Source of the DNA: Candidatus Kuenenia stuttgartensis
GTDB taxonomy: Bacteria; Planctomycetota; Planctomycetia; Isosphaerales; Isosphaeraceae
Assembly (NCBI GenBank): GCA_945865635.1
Contig: CAMBEP010000009.1
Span: 62,001-126,000 of the forward strand
DNA: 64,000 nt
Reading direction: 5' to 3'
The notes below the pieces were generated by a model, which made no database searches, was not told where the DNA came from, and saw nothing but the letters and a program-made list of their open reading frames with translations. A program made the position numbers and the translations under genes. Positions 1-8,451 of the stretch are shown one piece after another. Every line of letters begins with the position of its first letter. The stretch's first letter is position 1.

Positions 1-125
1 GCACCAACAACAGGCATGATGCGCTCGGAGAGACCCTCAATCACAGGCCTGGTGGTAGGCTTGCGTTCTAACGATCTATCTAATAGTAGCTTAGGAGACT
101 TTGCCCTTTGAAACCATCTCATCAT
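1..125 (-). CDS. N-terminus of a truncated secreted/surface protein (partial)
   Basis: An open frame starts at ATG 123-125 (or the adjacent ATG 120-122) and reads leftwards with no stop to the window edge, giving about 41 residues. It has a basic start (MMRWFQRAKS) and then a stretch reading IEGLSERIMPVVG. That stretch resembles the L-E-x-L-x-x-R-x-x-x motif at the start of many planctomycete surface proteins, and other genes in this window carry related forms (for example LEGRTVP in the gene at 48569-50704). Only the start is visible, so no function can be given. There is no strong ribosome-binding site, and the call rests on the open frame and the motif. Confidence 0.5.
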   Translation of the reverse strand, partial: MMRWFQRAKSPKLLLDRSLERKPTTRPVIEGLSERIMPVVG

Positions 126-261
126 TTGGCTCAAATCATCTATGATCATTCGATGGCTTCACTGACAGCATTCCCCCCGGAAACCATCACGTGTGCCAAC
201 GTCATCTTTATCATCGGTATATAATTTGGGAAGACTTTAATGATTGTAACGAATATCTTGC

Positions 262-312
262 TAAAAGCAGGGTCGATTTCGTGCAGCTTGGTTTTGGCCT
301 GCACGAAATCGA
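262..312 (-). terminator. Hairpin terminator of the ars operon
   Basis: Two perfect 14-base arms (273-286 and 299-312) flank a 12-base loop, 18 bases past the arsM stop codon. Read on the minus strand, the stem is followed after a few bases by a TTTT run. This fits a Rho-independent terminator for the arsR-arsC-like-arsM operon. A forward open frame (240-503) crosses it and is judged spurious. Confidence 0.7.
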
Positions 313-329
313 AAAGGCTGGATCGTCAC

Positions 330-1250
330 TCAGGGTTGTTTGATGGCATAAACCTTGACACTGGCTGCGAAATCGTTGAGGTCATATTTCCTAACCAGTT
401 CGAGAAACTGTTCGTGCATGACGGTGGGAGCAGAACTGGTGTTACAACAGCCACCCGCGATAGGTTCTTCAAAAATCGTGAGACCGAGCTGATGATCCGT
501 TGAGCTGATAGGCGGAGCACAACAGCCGACTTGGTCGGGCATCATGGCATATGCGTTGAGGTCGGCTTGGGAATCAACAATCGTAATATTTTTGAACCCG
601 GCCTTTATTAATCCGCTTTGATAATCGGCAATTGCAATGGCCCCTGAAATACAGGCAGCCCAAGCAAGGGTATCGGCGGCAAGATCGGCAGGCAGTTCTT
701 TTTTTAAAGCCAGATCACTGGCAGCAAGCCGACCGCCGGGCTTGAGGATTCGGGCAATTTCCTCGAAAACGGCGTTTTTGTTAGTAGCCAGATTAATCAC
801 GCAATTGGAAATGACACAGTCTACGGACTGATCGGGAAGCGGTATTTGGTCGATCTTGCCCAAATGAAATTCGACATTTGTTAGAATATTGCCGGACTGA
901 TCCTTGGCAGACAGGGCGTTTTTTTTGGCCAGAGCAACCATTTCAGGAGTCATGTCGATGCCAATAGCCTTGCCGCTCGGGCCGACACATCGGGCCGCGA
1001 GGAAAACGTCAAGCCCGCCGCCAGAGCCCAGATCGACTACGGTTTCGCCCGTCTTCAGGCTCGCAAAAGCCGTCGGATTACCACACGAAAGTCCCAGATT
1101 CGATTCCAGCGGTATTGCTGAAAGTTCCTCAAGGCTGTATCCAAAAGCCTGCGCAATTGCGGAAGTGGTCGATTTATCGGCAGAGAAAGCAGATTTTGCG
1201 ACATCGCCATAAGTCTTTTGGACAGCGTCTGTAATATCCAAATCGCTCAT
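330..1250 (-). CDS. arsM: Arsenite S-adenosylmethionine methyltransferase ArsM
   Basis: This enzyme methylates arsenite, using SAM, to methylated and volatile arsenicals in the cytoplasm. The 306-residue protein has the class I SAM-binding loop VDLGSGGG (residues 72-79), the [10 protein letters not shown] segment, SNCVINL and WAACISGA. Three cysteines, C56, C150 and C200, match the conserved As(III)-binding set; the 50-residue spacing of the last two equals that of the characterised algal ArsM. Further CC pairs lie near the C-terminus (243-244, 268-269), as in many bacterial homologues. ATG 1248-1250 overlaps the upstream stop codon as ATGA and has AGGAG just before it, so translation is probably coupled. 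It is the last gene of a three-gene operon that ArsR probably represses. Confidence 0.93.
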   Translation of the reverse strand: MSDLDITDAVQKTYGDVAKSAFSADKSTTSAIAQAFGYSLEELSAIPLESNLGLSCGNPTAFASLKTGETVVDLGSGGGLDVFLAARCVGPSGKAIGIDMTPEMVALAKKNALSAKDQSGNILTNVEFHLGKIDQIPLPDQSVDCVISNCVINLATNKNAVFEEIARILKPGGRLAASDLALKKELPADLAADTLAWAACISGAIAIADYQSGLIKAGFKNITIVDSQADLNAYAMMPDQVGCCAPPISSTDHQLGLTIFEEPIAGGCCNTSSAPTVMHEQFLELVRKYDLNDFAASVKVYAIKQP

Positions 1251-2029
1251 CTCTGGTCTCCTGTTTTCAAGTGGTCGGTATCAACGGATTTTTCTGACGA
1301 TTCCAAGATCGCTTTTGCATGCTGCAAGGCAAGCATCATGAATCGAGCGATATCATCACGTCGTTCGTCATATCTTGATGCTTCTTCAGGCGTATCATCA
1401 AATCTTTTTGGATCCTCAAATGGCGCAGGAATCCGTGTCAATGCTCCCATAACAGTCGGACAGGCACCGTCAGCCTCTGTACAAACCAGAACAGCAGCAA
1501 AACCGCTCTGAGGATTGGCAGGATCGCGATAGTGTTTCGAGAACTCTACCACTTGTAGCTGGCTTGTAGGATTTGTTGCTCCCCATCGAACTGTATATTT
1601 TGGATTGTCACCACCAGCAGGCCCCTTTGGAGCATTTTCGCCTGTCGGTTCAATCACCACCCCAACACGTCTCAGGCTAGCAATTGTTCGCTTATTGAAC
1701 GCCGATGGAGTCGTTCCGCCCGAGTGGAACCGAACCAGAGGCATGCCCAGATAAGCGGCCGAAGCATTGCCCATCACACTGCCCAACATGCTGCGACGAC
1801 TGTTGCCCGTGCAAATAATGGTGACATGTAGTGGTTTATCGGCGCTGGAGTTGCGGGCGATCCAATCACCAAGTTTATTGGAAGCCGCTTGATGATCAGG
1901 TGTCAAAAGACTGGTTTCAGAAGCAATCCGTTGCATATGCTCAGCCAGTTGAGGCGTTAATTCCGACGATTCAACACCTGTCATGAGTGTGATTCCCAAA
2001 ACTACGAGTGTAAGTCCGATCCGTGTCAT
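1247..2029 (-). CDS. Exported arsenate reductase-like low-molecular-weight phosphatase family protein
   Basis: The fold is that of LMW tyrosine phosphatases and thioredoxin-type arsenate reductases. The phosphate-binding loop C-T-G-N-S-R-R-S (C73 to R79, numbered from ATG 2027-2029) fits the CX5R catalytic signature. A later segment, CTEADGACP followed by PFEDP, matches the redox-cysteine and Asp-Pro region of the family. Unlike cytoplasmic ArsC, it opens with a hydrophobic signal-like segment (residues 4-19), which suggests export or membrane anchoring. The ATG start is preferred to the upstream TTG because GGGGGAG lies about 10 bases before it. Its place between arsR and arsM argues for a role in arsenic handling, but an exported phosphatase acting on another substrate is possible. 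Confidence 0.8.
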   Translation of the reverse strand: MTRIGLTLVVLGITLMTGVESSELTPQLAEHMQRIASETSLLTPDHQAASNKLGDWIARNSSADKPLHVTIICTGNSRRSMLGSVMGNASAAYLGMPLVRFHSGGTTPSAFNKRTIASLRRVGVVIEPTGENAPKGPAGGDNPKYTVRWGATNPTSQLQVVEFSKHYRDPANPQSGFAAVLVCTEADGACPTVMGALTRIPAPFEDPKRFDDTPEEASRYDERRDDIARFMMLALQHAKAILESSEKSVDTDHLKTGDQR

Positions 2030-2071
2030 CAAGCTGCTCTCCCCCAAACCTGAAAACCACCTTGCTTGGCA

Positions 2072-2094
2072 ATATATCCGCTAAAACGAATATA
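2072..2094. promoter_or_regulatory. Possible ArsR-type operator between arsR and the arsC-like gene
   Basis: ATATCCG and CGAATAT form an imperfect inverted repeat around a six-base AT-rich centre in the 85-bp gap between the two genes. ArsR/SmtB repressors bind AT-rich imperfect inverted repeats of this kind. Assignment is by pattern and position only. Confidence 0.3.
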
Positions 2095-2114
2095 ACAGCC
2101 TCGTATATATTCTG

Positions 2115-2558
2115 TCAAGCGAATACTTCGTCGGTAGGGATCAGACATTGACTGGATTTTAAGCAGGCCAGACGTGAGATGTCGTCCGCGAGAGTGGTTT
2201 CGTGTGCCAGCCCCATGGCCAGGCTTGTAAAAATTGCCCCGGCGAGTGGTTCCTGTAGGAGGTCGGCACGATAGTGGATCCAGTGGCCGTCTTTACGGAT
2301 CGCCACCAGTCGATCTCGACGCAGACGAGACAGGTGACGCGAGACGGTTGGCTGAGGCAGCTCCAGGGAAAGGTGAAGATGGCAGACGCAGACTTCCCCG
2401 GATCTCCACAATAAGTGCAGAATACGCAAGCGAACAGGGTCGGAAAGTGTGGCCAGAATTTGAGTGGCTTTGGTCAGAGCCGGTGACAGTTTCATCGTGG
2501 CGTCAACGAGTCTTTTTCTCAGAGATTGGAGTCGAATCTTTGAATACCGCGGAATCAT
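2115..2558 (-). CDS. arsR: ArsR-family metalloid-responsive repressor
   Basis: This winged-helix repressor shows the typical L-S-D-P-V-R-L-R-I-L-H-L-L helix, then E-V-C-V-C-H-L, which carries the CVC As(III)-sensing pair of the alpha-3 helix. The recognition helix (QPTVSRHLSRLR) and the wing (DGHWIHYRA) follow. It heads the minus-strand operon with the arsC-like gene and arsM and probably represses it until arsenite binds. The start is uncertain. ATG 2556-2558 gives 147 residues; the internal ATG 2493-2495 gives 126, nearer the family norm, and would leave the palindrome at 2563-2576 in the promoter. Neither start has a good ribosome-binding site. Confidence 0.9.
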   Translation of the reverse strand: MIPRYSKIRLQSLRKRLVDATMKLSPALTKATQILATLSDPVRLRILHLLWRSGEVCVCHLHLSLELPQPTVSRHLSRLRRDRLVAIRKDGHWIHYRADLLQEPLAGAIFTSLAMGLAHETTLADDISRLACLKSSQCLIPTDEVFA

Positions 2559-2562
2559 CTCA

Positions 2563-2576
2563 TGATAATATTATCA
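2563..2576. promoter_or_regulatory. Perfect 14-bp palindrome in front of arsR
   Basis: TGATAATATTATCA is a perfect palindrome five bases upstream of the outer arsR start and about 68 bases upstream of the inner one. Size, AT-richness and position suit an autoregulatory operator for the ArsR dimer or the promoter core. No binding data are visible. Confidence 0.4.
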
Positions 2577-2599
2577 CAGCATGACGAAAATGTATCGAA

Positions 2600-2633
2600 A
2601 AAAAAGAAAAAAGGGCGACTTTGAAATCGCCCT
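2600..2633 (-). terminator. Rho-independent terminator of the chitinase gene
   Basis: On the minus strand, AGGGCGA and TCGCCCT (arms 2627-2633 and 2612-2618) form a GC-rich 7-bp stem with an 8-base loop, followed by a long T-rich run. It lies 40 bases past the stop of the large chitinase gene. Confidence 0.8.
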
Positions 2634-2652
2634 CTTCGCCTCTTCAAGATCT

Positions 2653-2676
2653 CTGACTTCAGCCCACGGAAGTCAG
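2653..2676 (-). terminator. Second hairpin overlapping the chitinase stop codon
   Basis: CTGACTTC (2653-2660) and GAAGTCAG (2669-2676) pair perfectly around an 8-base loop, and the stop codon 2673-2675 lies in the stem. It sits directly before the T-tailed terminator and may assist it. Confidence 0.4.
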
Positions 2677-5600
2677 GCTTTTCGGATGGTTGATCCAATG
2701 ATGCCCGGTGTGGTTGATCCACCAGTCATGGTTCCATTAAAGCCAAACTTTAATGTGCCACCATTAGCTAGCGAACCATTCCACGAAAGGCTCTTGACGG
2801 TGTATCGTGTGCCAATGTGGCTCACGATATCCGCATTCCAAATCGATGTGATATCAAAGTTTGAGTCAAATTCGAGCACCCAGCCACTGCTGATGTTCGA
2901 TCCCGTAGTGTTTTTGACTGTGATTTCACCGCCAAAGCCTGGGAACCAGGTACCAGTCACAGCCAGAACGGCGGCTCCCGAAGACGCTGGAGGAGCGGCT
3001 GGAGAATCATCATTCTTGATAGTAATTGTGGAAACCGACTTCAGTAAGTTAGCGTTTGTCGCATTACTGAGATTTAACTGAAAAGTCTCATCGGCTTCAT
3101 TGACGGTGTCGCCATTAATGGTGACATTTACGGTTTTCATGGTCTCGCCAGGTGCGAAAGTCACCAAGCCTGTTGCGGATTTATAGTCATTCCCAACAAT
3201 TGTGGCCGTTCCATTGAGAGTGGCATAAGTCACGGAAATGGACTTGTCAGACATCTTAGATAAAGTCAGGGTCACGGTGGCCAGACTTGTCCCCGAATTG
3301 CCCTCATTTAATGAGACATCCGTGGCAGAAATTGAAGGCAATGTTGGCTGATTGGATTTCAACTGGGATGCCGCATAGCCGACCAGACTATCTGGGCTAT
3401 TGCTATTGTGCACGTCTCCGTCGAGCTCCCAGAACATCATGCCGCCGTAGTCGTTGGCGATAATGGAATCGATCTTTTTACCGAGACTGGTTTTATCCTC
3501 AAACGTAGAGAACCAGCCCCCTCCAACACCGGGAGCATATACATACGGAACTTGAGAAACATTATCACGATAGAGTTTGTAAGTCGCAGGTTGTGTTTGC
3601 AACTTGTTCAACAGGTCGTTGTAATCAATCATGCCAGGTTCCCATGTGCCCGCCCCTGCACCGGTCGAATTCTGGAACAGTCCATCGCCATTTGGGCCCG
3701 CTGCAACACCTTGCCACGTTCGGCCATACAAGGGGGCACCCATGATCAATTTTTCCTTTGGTACACCAGCCGCAGCATAGGCCTGCATGGTGTAATCAAT
3801 ATTATACTTGGTATCAATTGCATTCTGACTGGCTGGATTGACATATAAAGGCGCATTATGACCAGTCTGGGTTTCCCAGGCTCCGTGATAGTCATAACTC
3901 ATGACATTAAACCAGTCAAGCGATTTGGCCATATCAGCAAGCTCGAAATTGGCCATTTTGTCATAACCTGCCGGAGAAGCCACTGTAAGCAAATAATGCT
4001 TTCCACTAATGGCTTCCTGAGCATTGAATGCAGATCGGACAGCTTGAAGAAGCAAAGTATAATTATGCTTATCCTCAGGGCGGTTCTTATTGGTGTCCAA
4101 ACCACCAGAAACTGGATATTCCCAATCTAGATCCGCTCCGTCAAAACCATATTGATTGACAAATCGGACAAGTGAATCCGCAAACTTCTTGCGGGACGAA
4201 TCTGTCAGGGCTGCATCTGAGAAGGCACTTGAAAGAGTCCATCCGCCAACAGAGATTTCCACTTTCAAATTTGGGTTTGCGGCTTTGAGCTTGGTAATCT
4301 GATTGAAATTCCCCTTGACGGGTTGATCCCAAGTATCACCTGGGTAAATTTTCTCAACGGCGGCGTAGGAATCGAACAGGCCAACCTCGCCAGTGGAATT
4401 GATCTGTGCAAAGGCATAGTTCAGGACTGTCAATTTGTCGACAGGTACGTCGGAAATATTATATTGACGACCATAAATGCCCCATTCGGCAAAATAACCG
4501 ACCACCTGCTTGATGGAATTTCCGGTTGCAGGAGGAATTGGGTTTGCGTCATCGTTGATGATTGTACCTGTGCCAGTGGAACTTGCAATAATCGCCCCGA
4601 CAGCCCCAGAAATGGTTAATTTGAAAGTCTCATCAGGTTCATAGGTGGTGTCTCCATAGATATTCACCGAGATCGTTTTGATCAATTCACCTGGGTTGAA
4701 ATTGATTACACCGCTTGTTCCAATATAATCAGTACCATTCGTGGCAGTGCCATCACTTGTAGAATAGTTCACAGTGATTCCATTGACAGAGGCCGCCGAA
4801 AGTGTGACAGTGTAAACCAACGGCACAGTTCCGCTGTTGCCTTCATTTACAGATACCGAGTTGACCACAAGCGTTGGTAACGGTGGGGCTGGTGCGGTAT
4901 CGTCGTTGATGATCAAACCTGTCACGGACGGTGTGGAAATTGTCGCATTGATTGCATTTGTGAGGGTAAGGCCGAACGACTCATCATTTTCATAATCTGT
5001 ATCGCCATTGATGATCACAGAAATCGTTTTAGATTTCTCACCAGGTGCGAATGTCAAAGTGCCGTTGCTGGCCAAATAATCGCTGCCGGCTTTGGCAGAG
5101 ATGTCATTGGTGGCATATTGCATCGTGATTGTGCTTGATGATGCGGACGAAAGGCTTACCGTAAAGTTTAAAGACTTCGTGCCTGACTGGCCCTCAGCAA
5201 TGCTTGTAGACGATGTTGAAAAGGCTGGCAGAATGACCACCGGCGGTGCATTGGTGGAACTTAATAAAATCGGGTTTTTGAGATAGGCTTCGGCCTTGGT
5301 GATCCACCAGTAGCCATCGGTTGGAGGTGTTCCAACAGATGTCGTGCTGTCGCCTACACCAGCCCCGAATAGTAGTGTGGTAATGCCACTGGAAAGGGCT
5401 TCGTTGATATGTTCATTCCAACTCACAGTGGTACCGCTAACAGAAACATCAGGATCGCCTGCCATATTTGTTCCAAAATAACTGGCTCGGCTGGCGGTGG
5501 TGGTGAATGTATCTCCAAAGAAATAACTTGGAGCAGAATCTTCATAATGCTGGGTTGTATTATTCAGATCCGTAAACTTGCCGGAAACGTCGTATGGATT

Positions 5601-8015
5601 TGTCGTTGTCGTACCATTGATGTGACCGACTGGCAATTGCCAAAGGGTGATCGGCAGGTTTGTATTTGTATGTAGGGTTTTGGCGAAGAGCAGATAATTG
5701 CTCCAGTGATCGGCATTCCAGAACCATGTGGAATTGGCTGGATTGGCTGCTGCACCGTTTTGTGCGCCAGCATCAAGGCCATATTTGTCGATTGAAACAA
5801 AGTTTGCACCTGAATCAAGAATTCCTGCCGACTTGTAGTAATCGGCGATAGAATTTGCTGTGTCTGCAATCTTCTGTCGTCCAGCAGCCCAGCCCATTGT
5901 GTCGGTTGCTTTGATAATGCCATTACCGGGAGTGTTGGGGGATGCCCACAAATTCACCTGCCAGCCGAACCGAATGGCTGGCGTGATTTTATGAATCGAG
6001 AAATTGATTGCTTTTACCAGTCCACTGACATTATTGGCAAAGGCTGGATCCGTATTTGCATTTAAAAGGCCAGAATCATAAACTGCCGATGTCACGGCAG
6101 AAATCTGGTCGGGAGTCTTCCCGGAATTCTGCATCATATAACCGAGAAAATCCGGTTCGAGCAGTAAACCAACCGGCCAGTCTGAGGACTGCGACTTAAT
6201 GGTCTCCAGGGTGAATTTCAAATCTGTGAAATATGCCTTCATATAGGCAGGATCTTGAATATGTTGCAGGTCGGTGGTGTAGCTTTCTCCACCGTCTGGA
6301 ATATTGTACCAGACGAAATAAGGGATCACACCAAGTTTCTGGCTTTCCCGGATATAGGTGGTCAGTCTTTCCCCATCGACAGAAGACCAGGTTCGCCAGC
6401 CATTGACAGGCCCACCATTTAAATAAATATACCGAATATCCATCTGCTTGTTCTGAACAGGACTTTCGTAAGACCTCCAGAAAGCCAGGTTCGACGGAGT
6501 ATCTTCACTGACACTGCCCAATGCAACTGTAGAAGGCCAACCAGGCAGGGTTCCGTCAGCATTTCTGACAGTCACACCAAACCATCGGGCTTCTCCAGTG
6601 ACGGAGTCTTTAATCATTACCGATGCGCGGCCAGCCTTTAATCCGTCCAGGTGTAATTTACCGTCAATGCTGATGCTGACCTTGACCACATCGGGCGTGT
6701 TGGTATAAGCCTGAAATGTTGTTGATGAAGGCGCATTGAGATTGCTAAATGCAATAACGGTTGCTCCTTGCGATATGATTGTTGATGCAGCTTGTGAGTC
6801 AGTTGGATCAAGGCTGGCGATTCGAATTGGGCTTGCTCCGCCAAAAACTCTAACCAGAGCATCGCTACGTGTCGTTCCGCTTCCGTTATCCACGACGACT
6901 TCATACTTGCTTGCACCATAGGCCCGTGATATTTGTGTCGTGGCAGTCTGCGATCCTGTGGTATTCGTTGATATATTGGCAGAATAAATTAAGTTTCCGT
7001 TTTCATAAAGTGACCATTTTGTCGCTTGTGTTCCTGACCAGATTGCAAATGACGCTTCGTATGTATTCGGGGCACCACCGATAACGGCGTCTACACGAAT
7101 AGTTGGCTTGTTAGGTGCAGTTGTCACGGGTGGAGCGACAACCCCGCCTCCACCAGATGTCCCGCCATTGTTGGTAACATTGACAGGTGATCCATTGAAA
7201 AAATAATTCGATGGATAAACATTCGACGGACCGTTGGCAGAGAGGCCGATCGTGGCGGATGCACCAGGTGTCAGCGTACCATTCCAGCCAGCATCTTTAA
7301 TGGTTACAGAGCCTGTGGATGGACCTGTCAGCGTGGAATTCCAGACAGAACTGATGGTATTTGTGGTGTCCATCTTTAATTGCCATCCGGTAATGGTAGA
7401 GGTACTGGAATTGGTTATCTTGATTTCTGCATTGTAGCCTCCGGTCCACGTGGATGTCACGTTATAAGCCACAATTACAGAAGTAGTTGCACTCGGGGGT
7501 GTTACTGATCCACCACCTGTTGATCCGGTTTTAGAATCAAGATTCCACTTTAATAAAGGGTTGGTCACTTTGGCTGCAAGTGGACCAGTTGATCCGGTGG
7601 CCACGAAACCAAATTTCGCTGTTGCGCTTGATTCCAGCTTGGTCGCATAGCTTTCGGGAGCGACAGTGTATCTTGTTCCGACATGTCTAACAATGTGTCC
7701 GCCCCAAATCGATGTGATATTATCGGCCAGGTCGAATTGAAACTGATAATCGTCGATCCAGGTTGTCTGTCGGTTGGTTACGGAGATTTCAGCCTGATAA
7801 CCGCCACCCCAATTGTTTTGAGTGGTCCATGCAGTAGGTGGATTGGGGTCAGTGCCGCTCAATAACTGGCGTACTTCAAGCGTGGAATTATCTAGTCTGA
7901 AAGTGTTAAATTCGAAAAGCCTTCGGCTTGGCCGTCCTTTGGGCTTCTGATTTATGAGCCCGGTACTATGGAATGTACGAAGAAACCGGGTTAATTCGTT
8001 ATGATTTCTAGACAT
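2673..8015 (-). CDS. Giant secreted modular chitinase (CBM2, GH18, Calx-beta) with an extra unassigned domain
   Basis: This 1780-residue extracellular polysaccharidase hydrolyses chitin-type beta-1,4 linkages. In order: LEPR-XLL-like motif LEVRQLLSG (46-54); two CBM2-type binding modules (about 61-157 and 178-282); a chitinase-N-terminal/Fn3-like domain (300-392); a bacterial Ig-like domain (395-485); an unassigned region of about 430 residues (488-915) with TIM-barrel-like segments such as LLLEPDFLGYMM; two Calx-beta domains (925-1158); a GH18 domain (1168-1555) with SVGGW and DGADLDWE, catalytic acid E1299, plus MSYDYHG; a third Calx-beta (1558-1672); and a C-terminal CBM2 (1681-1770). ATG 8013-8015 is the start. 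CBM2 modules suggest binding to cellulose or chitin. The LEPR-type N-terminus replaces a classical signal peptide. Confidence 0.9.
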   Translation of the reverse strand: MSRNHNELTRFLRTFHSTGLINQKPKGRPSRRLFEFNTFRLDNSTLEVRQLLSGTDPNPPTAWTTQNNWGGGYQAEISVTNRQTTWIDDYQFQFDLADNITSIWGGHIVRHVGTRYTVAPESYATKLESSATAKFGFVATGSTGPLAAKVTNPLLKWNLDSKTGSTGGGSVTPPSATTSVIVAYNVTSTWTGGYNAEIKITNSSTSTITGWQLKMDTTNTISSVWNSTLTGPSTGSVTIKDAGWNGTLTPGASATIGLSANGPSNVYPSNYFFNGSPVNVTNNGGTSGGGGVVAPPVTTAPNKPTIRVDAVIGGAPNTYEASFAIWSGTQATKWSLYENGNLIYSANISTNTTGSQTATTQISRAYGASKYEVVVDNGSGTTRSDALVRVFGGASPIRIASLDPTDSQAASTIISQGATVIAFSNLNAPSSTTFQAYTNTPDVVKVSISIDGKLHLDGLKAGRASVMIKDSVTGEARWFGVTVRNADGTLPGWPSTVALGSVSEDTPSNLAFWRSYESPVQNKQMDIRYIYLNGGPVNGWRTWSSVDGERLTTYIRESQKLGVIPYFVWYNIPDGGESYTTDLQHIQDPAYMKAYFTDLKFTLETIKSQSSDWPVGLLLEPDFLGYMMQNSGKTPDQISAVTSAVYDSGLLNANTDPAFANNVSGLVKAINFSIHKITPAIRFGWQVNLWASPNTPGNGIIKATDTMGWAAGRQKIADTANSIADYYKSAGILDSGANFVSIDKYGLDAGAQNGAAANPANSTWFWNADHWSNYLLFAKTLHTNTNLPITLWQLPVGHINGTTTTNPYDVSGKFTDLNNTTQHYEDSAPSYFFGDTFTTTASRASYFGTNMAGDPDVSVSGTTVSWNEHINEALSSGITTLLFGAGVGDSTTSVGTPPTDGYWWITKAEAYLKNPILLSSTNAPPVVILPAFSTSSTSIAEGQSGTKSLNFTVSLSSASSSTITMQYATNDISAKAGSDYLASNGTLTFAPGEKSKTISVIINGDTDYENDESFGLTLTNAINATISTPSVTGLIINDDTAPAPPLPTLVVNSVSVNEGNSGTVPLVYTVTLSAASVNGITVNYSTSDGTATNGTDYIGTSGVINFNPGELIKTISVNIYGDTTYEPDETFKLTISGAVGAIIASSTGTGTIINDDANPIPPATGNSIKQVVGYFAEWGIYGRQYNISDVPVDKLTVLNYAFAQINSTGEVGLFDSYAAVEKIYPGDTWDQPVKGNFNQITKLKAANPNLKVEISVGGWTLSSAFSDAALTDSSRKKFADSLVRFVNQYGFDGADLDWEYPVSGGLDTNKNRPEDKHNYTLLLQAVRSAFNAQEAISGKHYLLTVASPAGYDKMANFELADMAKSLDWFNVMSYDYHGAWETQTGHNAPLYVNPASQNAIDTKYNIDYTMQAYAAAGVPKEKLIMGAPLYGRTWQGVAAGPNGDGLFQNSTGAGAGTWEPGMIDYNDLLNKLQTQPATYKLYRDNVSQVPYVYAPGVGGGWFSTFEDKTSLGKKIDSIIANDYGGMMFWELDGDVHNSNSPDSLVGYAASQLKSNQPTLPSISATDVSLNEGNSGTSLATVTLTLSKMSDKSISVTYATLNGTATIVGNDYKSATGLVTFAPGETMKTVNVTINGDTVNEADETFQLNLSNATNANLLKSVSTITIKNDDSPAAPPASSGAAVLAVTGTWFPGFGGEITVKNTTGSNISSGWVLEFDSNFDITSIWNADIVSHIGTRYTVKSLSWNGSLANGGTLKFGFNGTMTGGSTTPGIIGSTIRKA

Positions 8016-8451
8016 GATGACATAGACCCCTTTGAGAATCTTGATGCGATGATCAGTTATTCGAAACTGCTACAGATAAAAGCGATGTATTTCCCATGCA
8101 TAATTCAGCGTTTTTACGCTTTATGATGTTGGTTGCATGCGTGGTGAACGGCATGTTATACATGTCATTGATTTAATGAGCCTATGGATATCAAATCTTG
8201 ACTTGAGACGATCAAGCCAGGATCTGTTTTATGGATTTTTGCCTTGTTCCACTCAATAGGCCCTCCATAAATATATACGAATCTGGATTGACGATGTGAC
8301 AGTCAGGATGGTTTGGAGTGTGCGAAATATCAGATTTTGAGATTTGCAACCAAAGTATTGGATGGGTGGTCCGGTTTTGCTAGAATGGAAGGCCGATAGG
8401 TCATCCGAATCTGATTCACTCTTGGAAAATACAGGAAGTTTAATCGGCACA
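8016..8451. other. Divergent intergenic region
   Basis: This gap separates the chitinase gene (leftward) from the PHP-like gene (rightward). It is AT-rich and should hold both promoters. A TTG-started extension of the right-hand frame (from 8344) enters it but lacks support. No other gene, strong hairpin or clear -35/-10 pair is evident. Confidence 0.5.

Noticed and set aside
240-503. Plus-strand 87-residue protein
   Set aside because: It crosses the ars operon terminator and the end of arsM antisense; no motif or ribosome-binding site.
2581-3081. Plus-strand 166-residue protein
   Set aside because: It is the opposite strand of the chitinase gene's end and its terminator.
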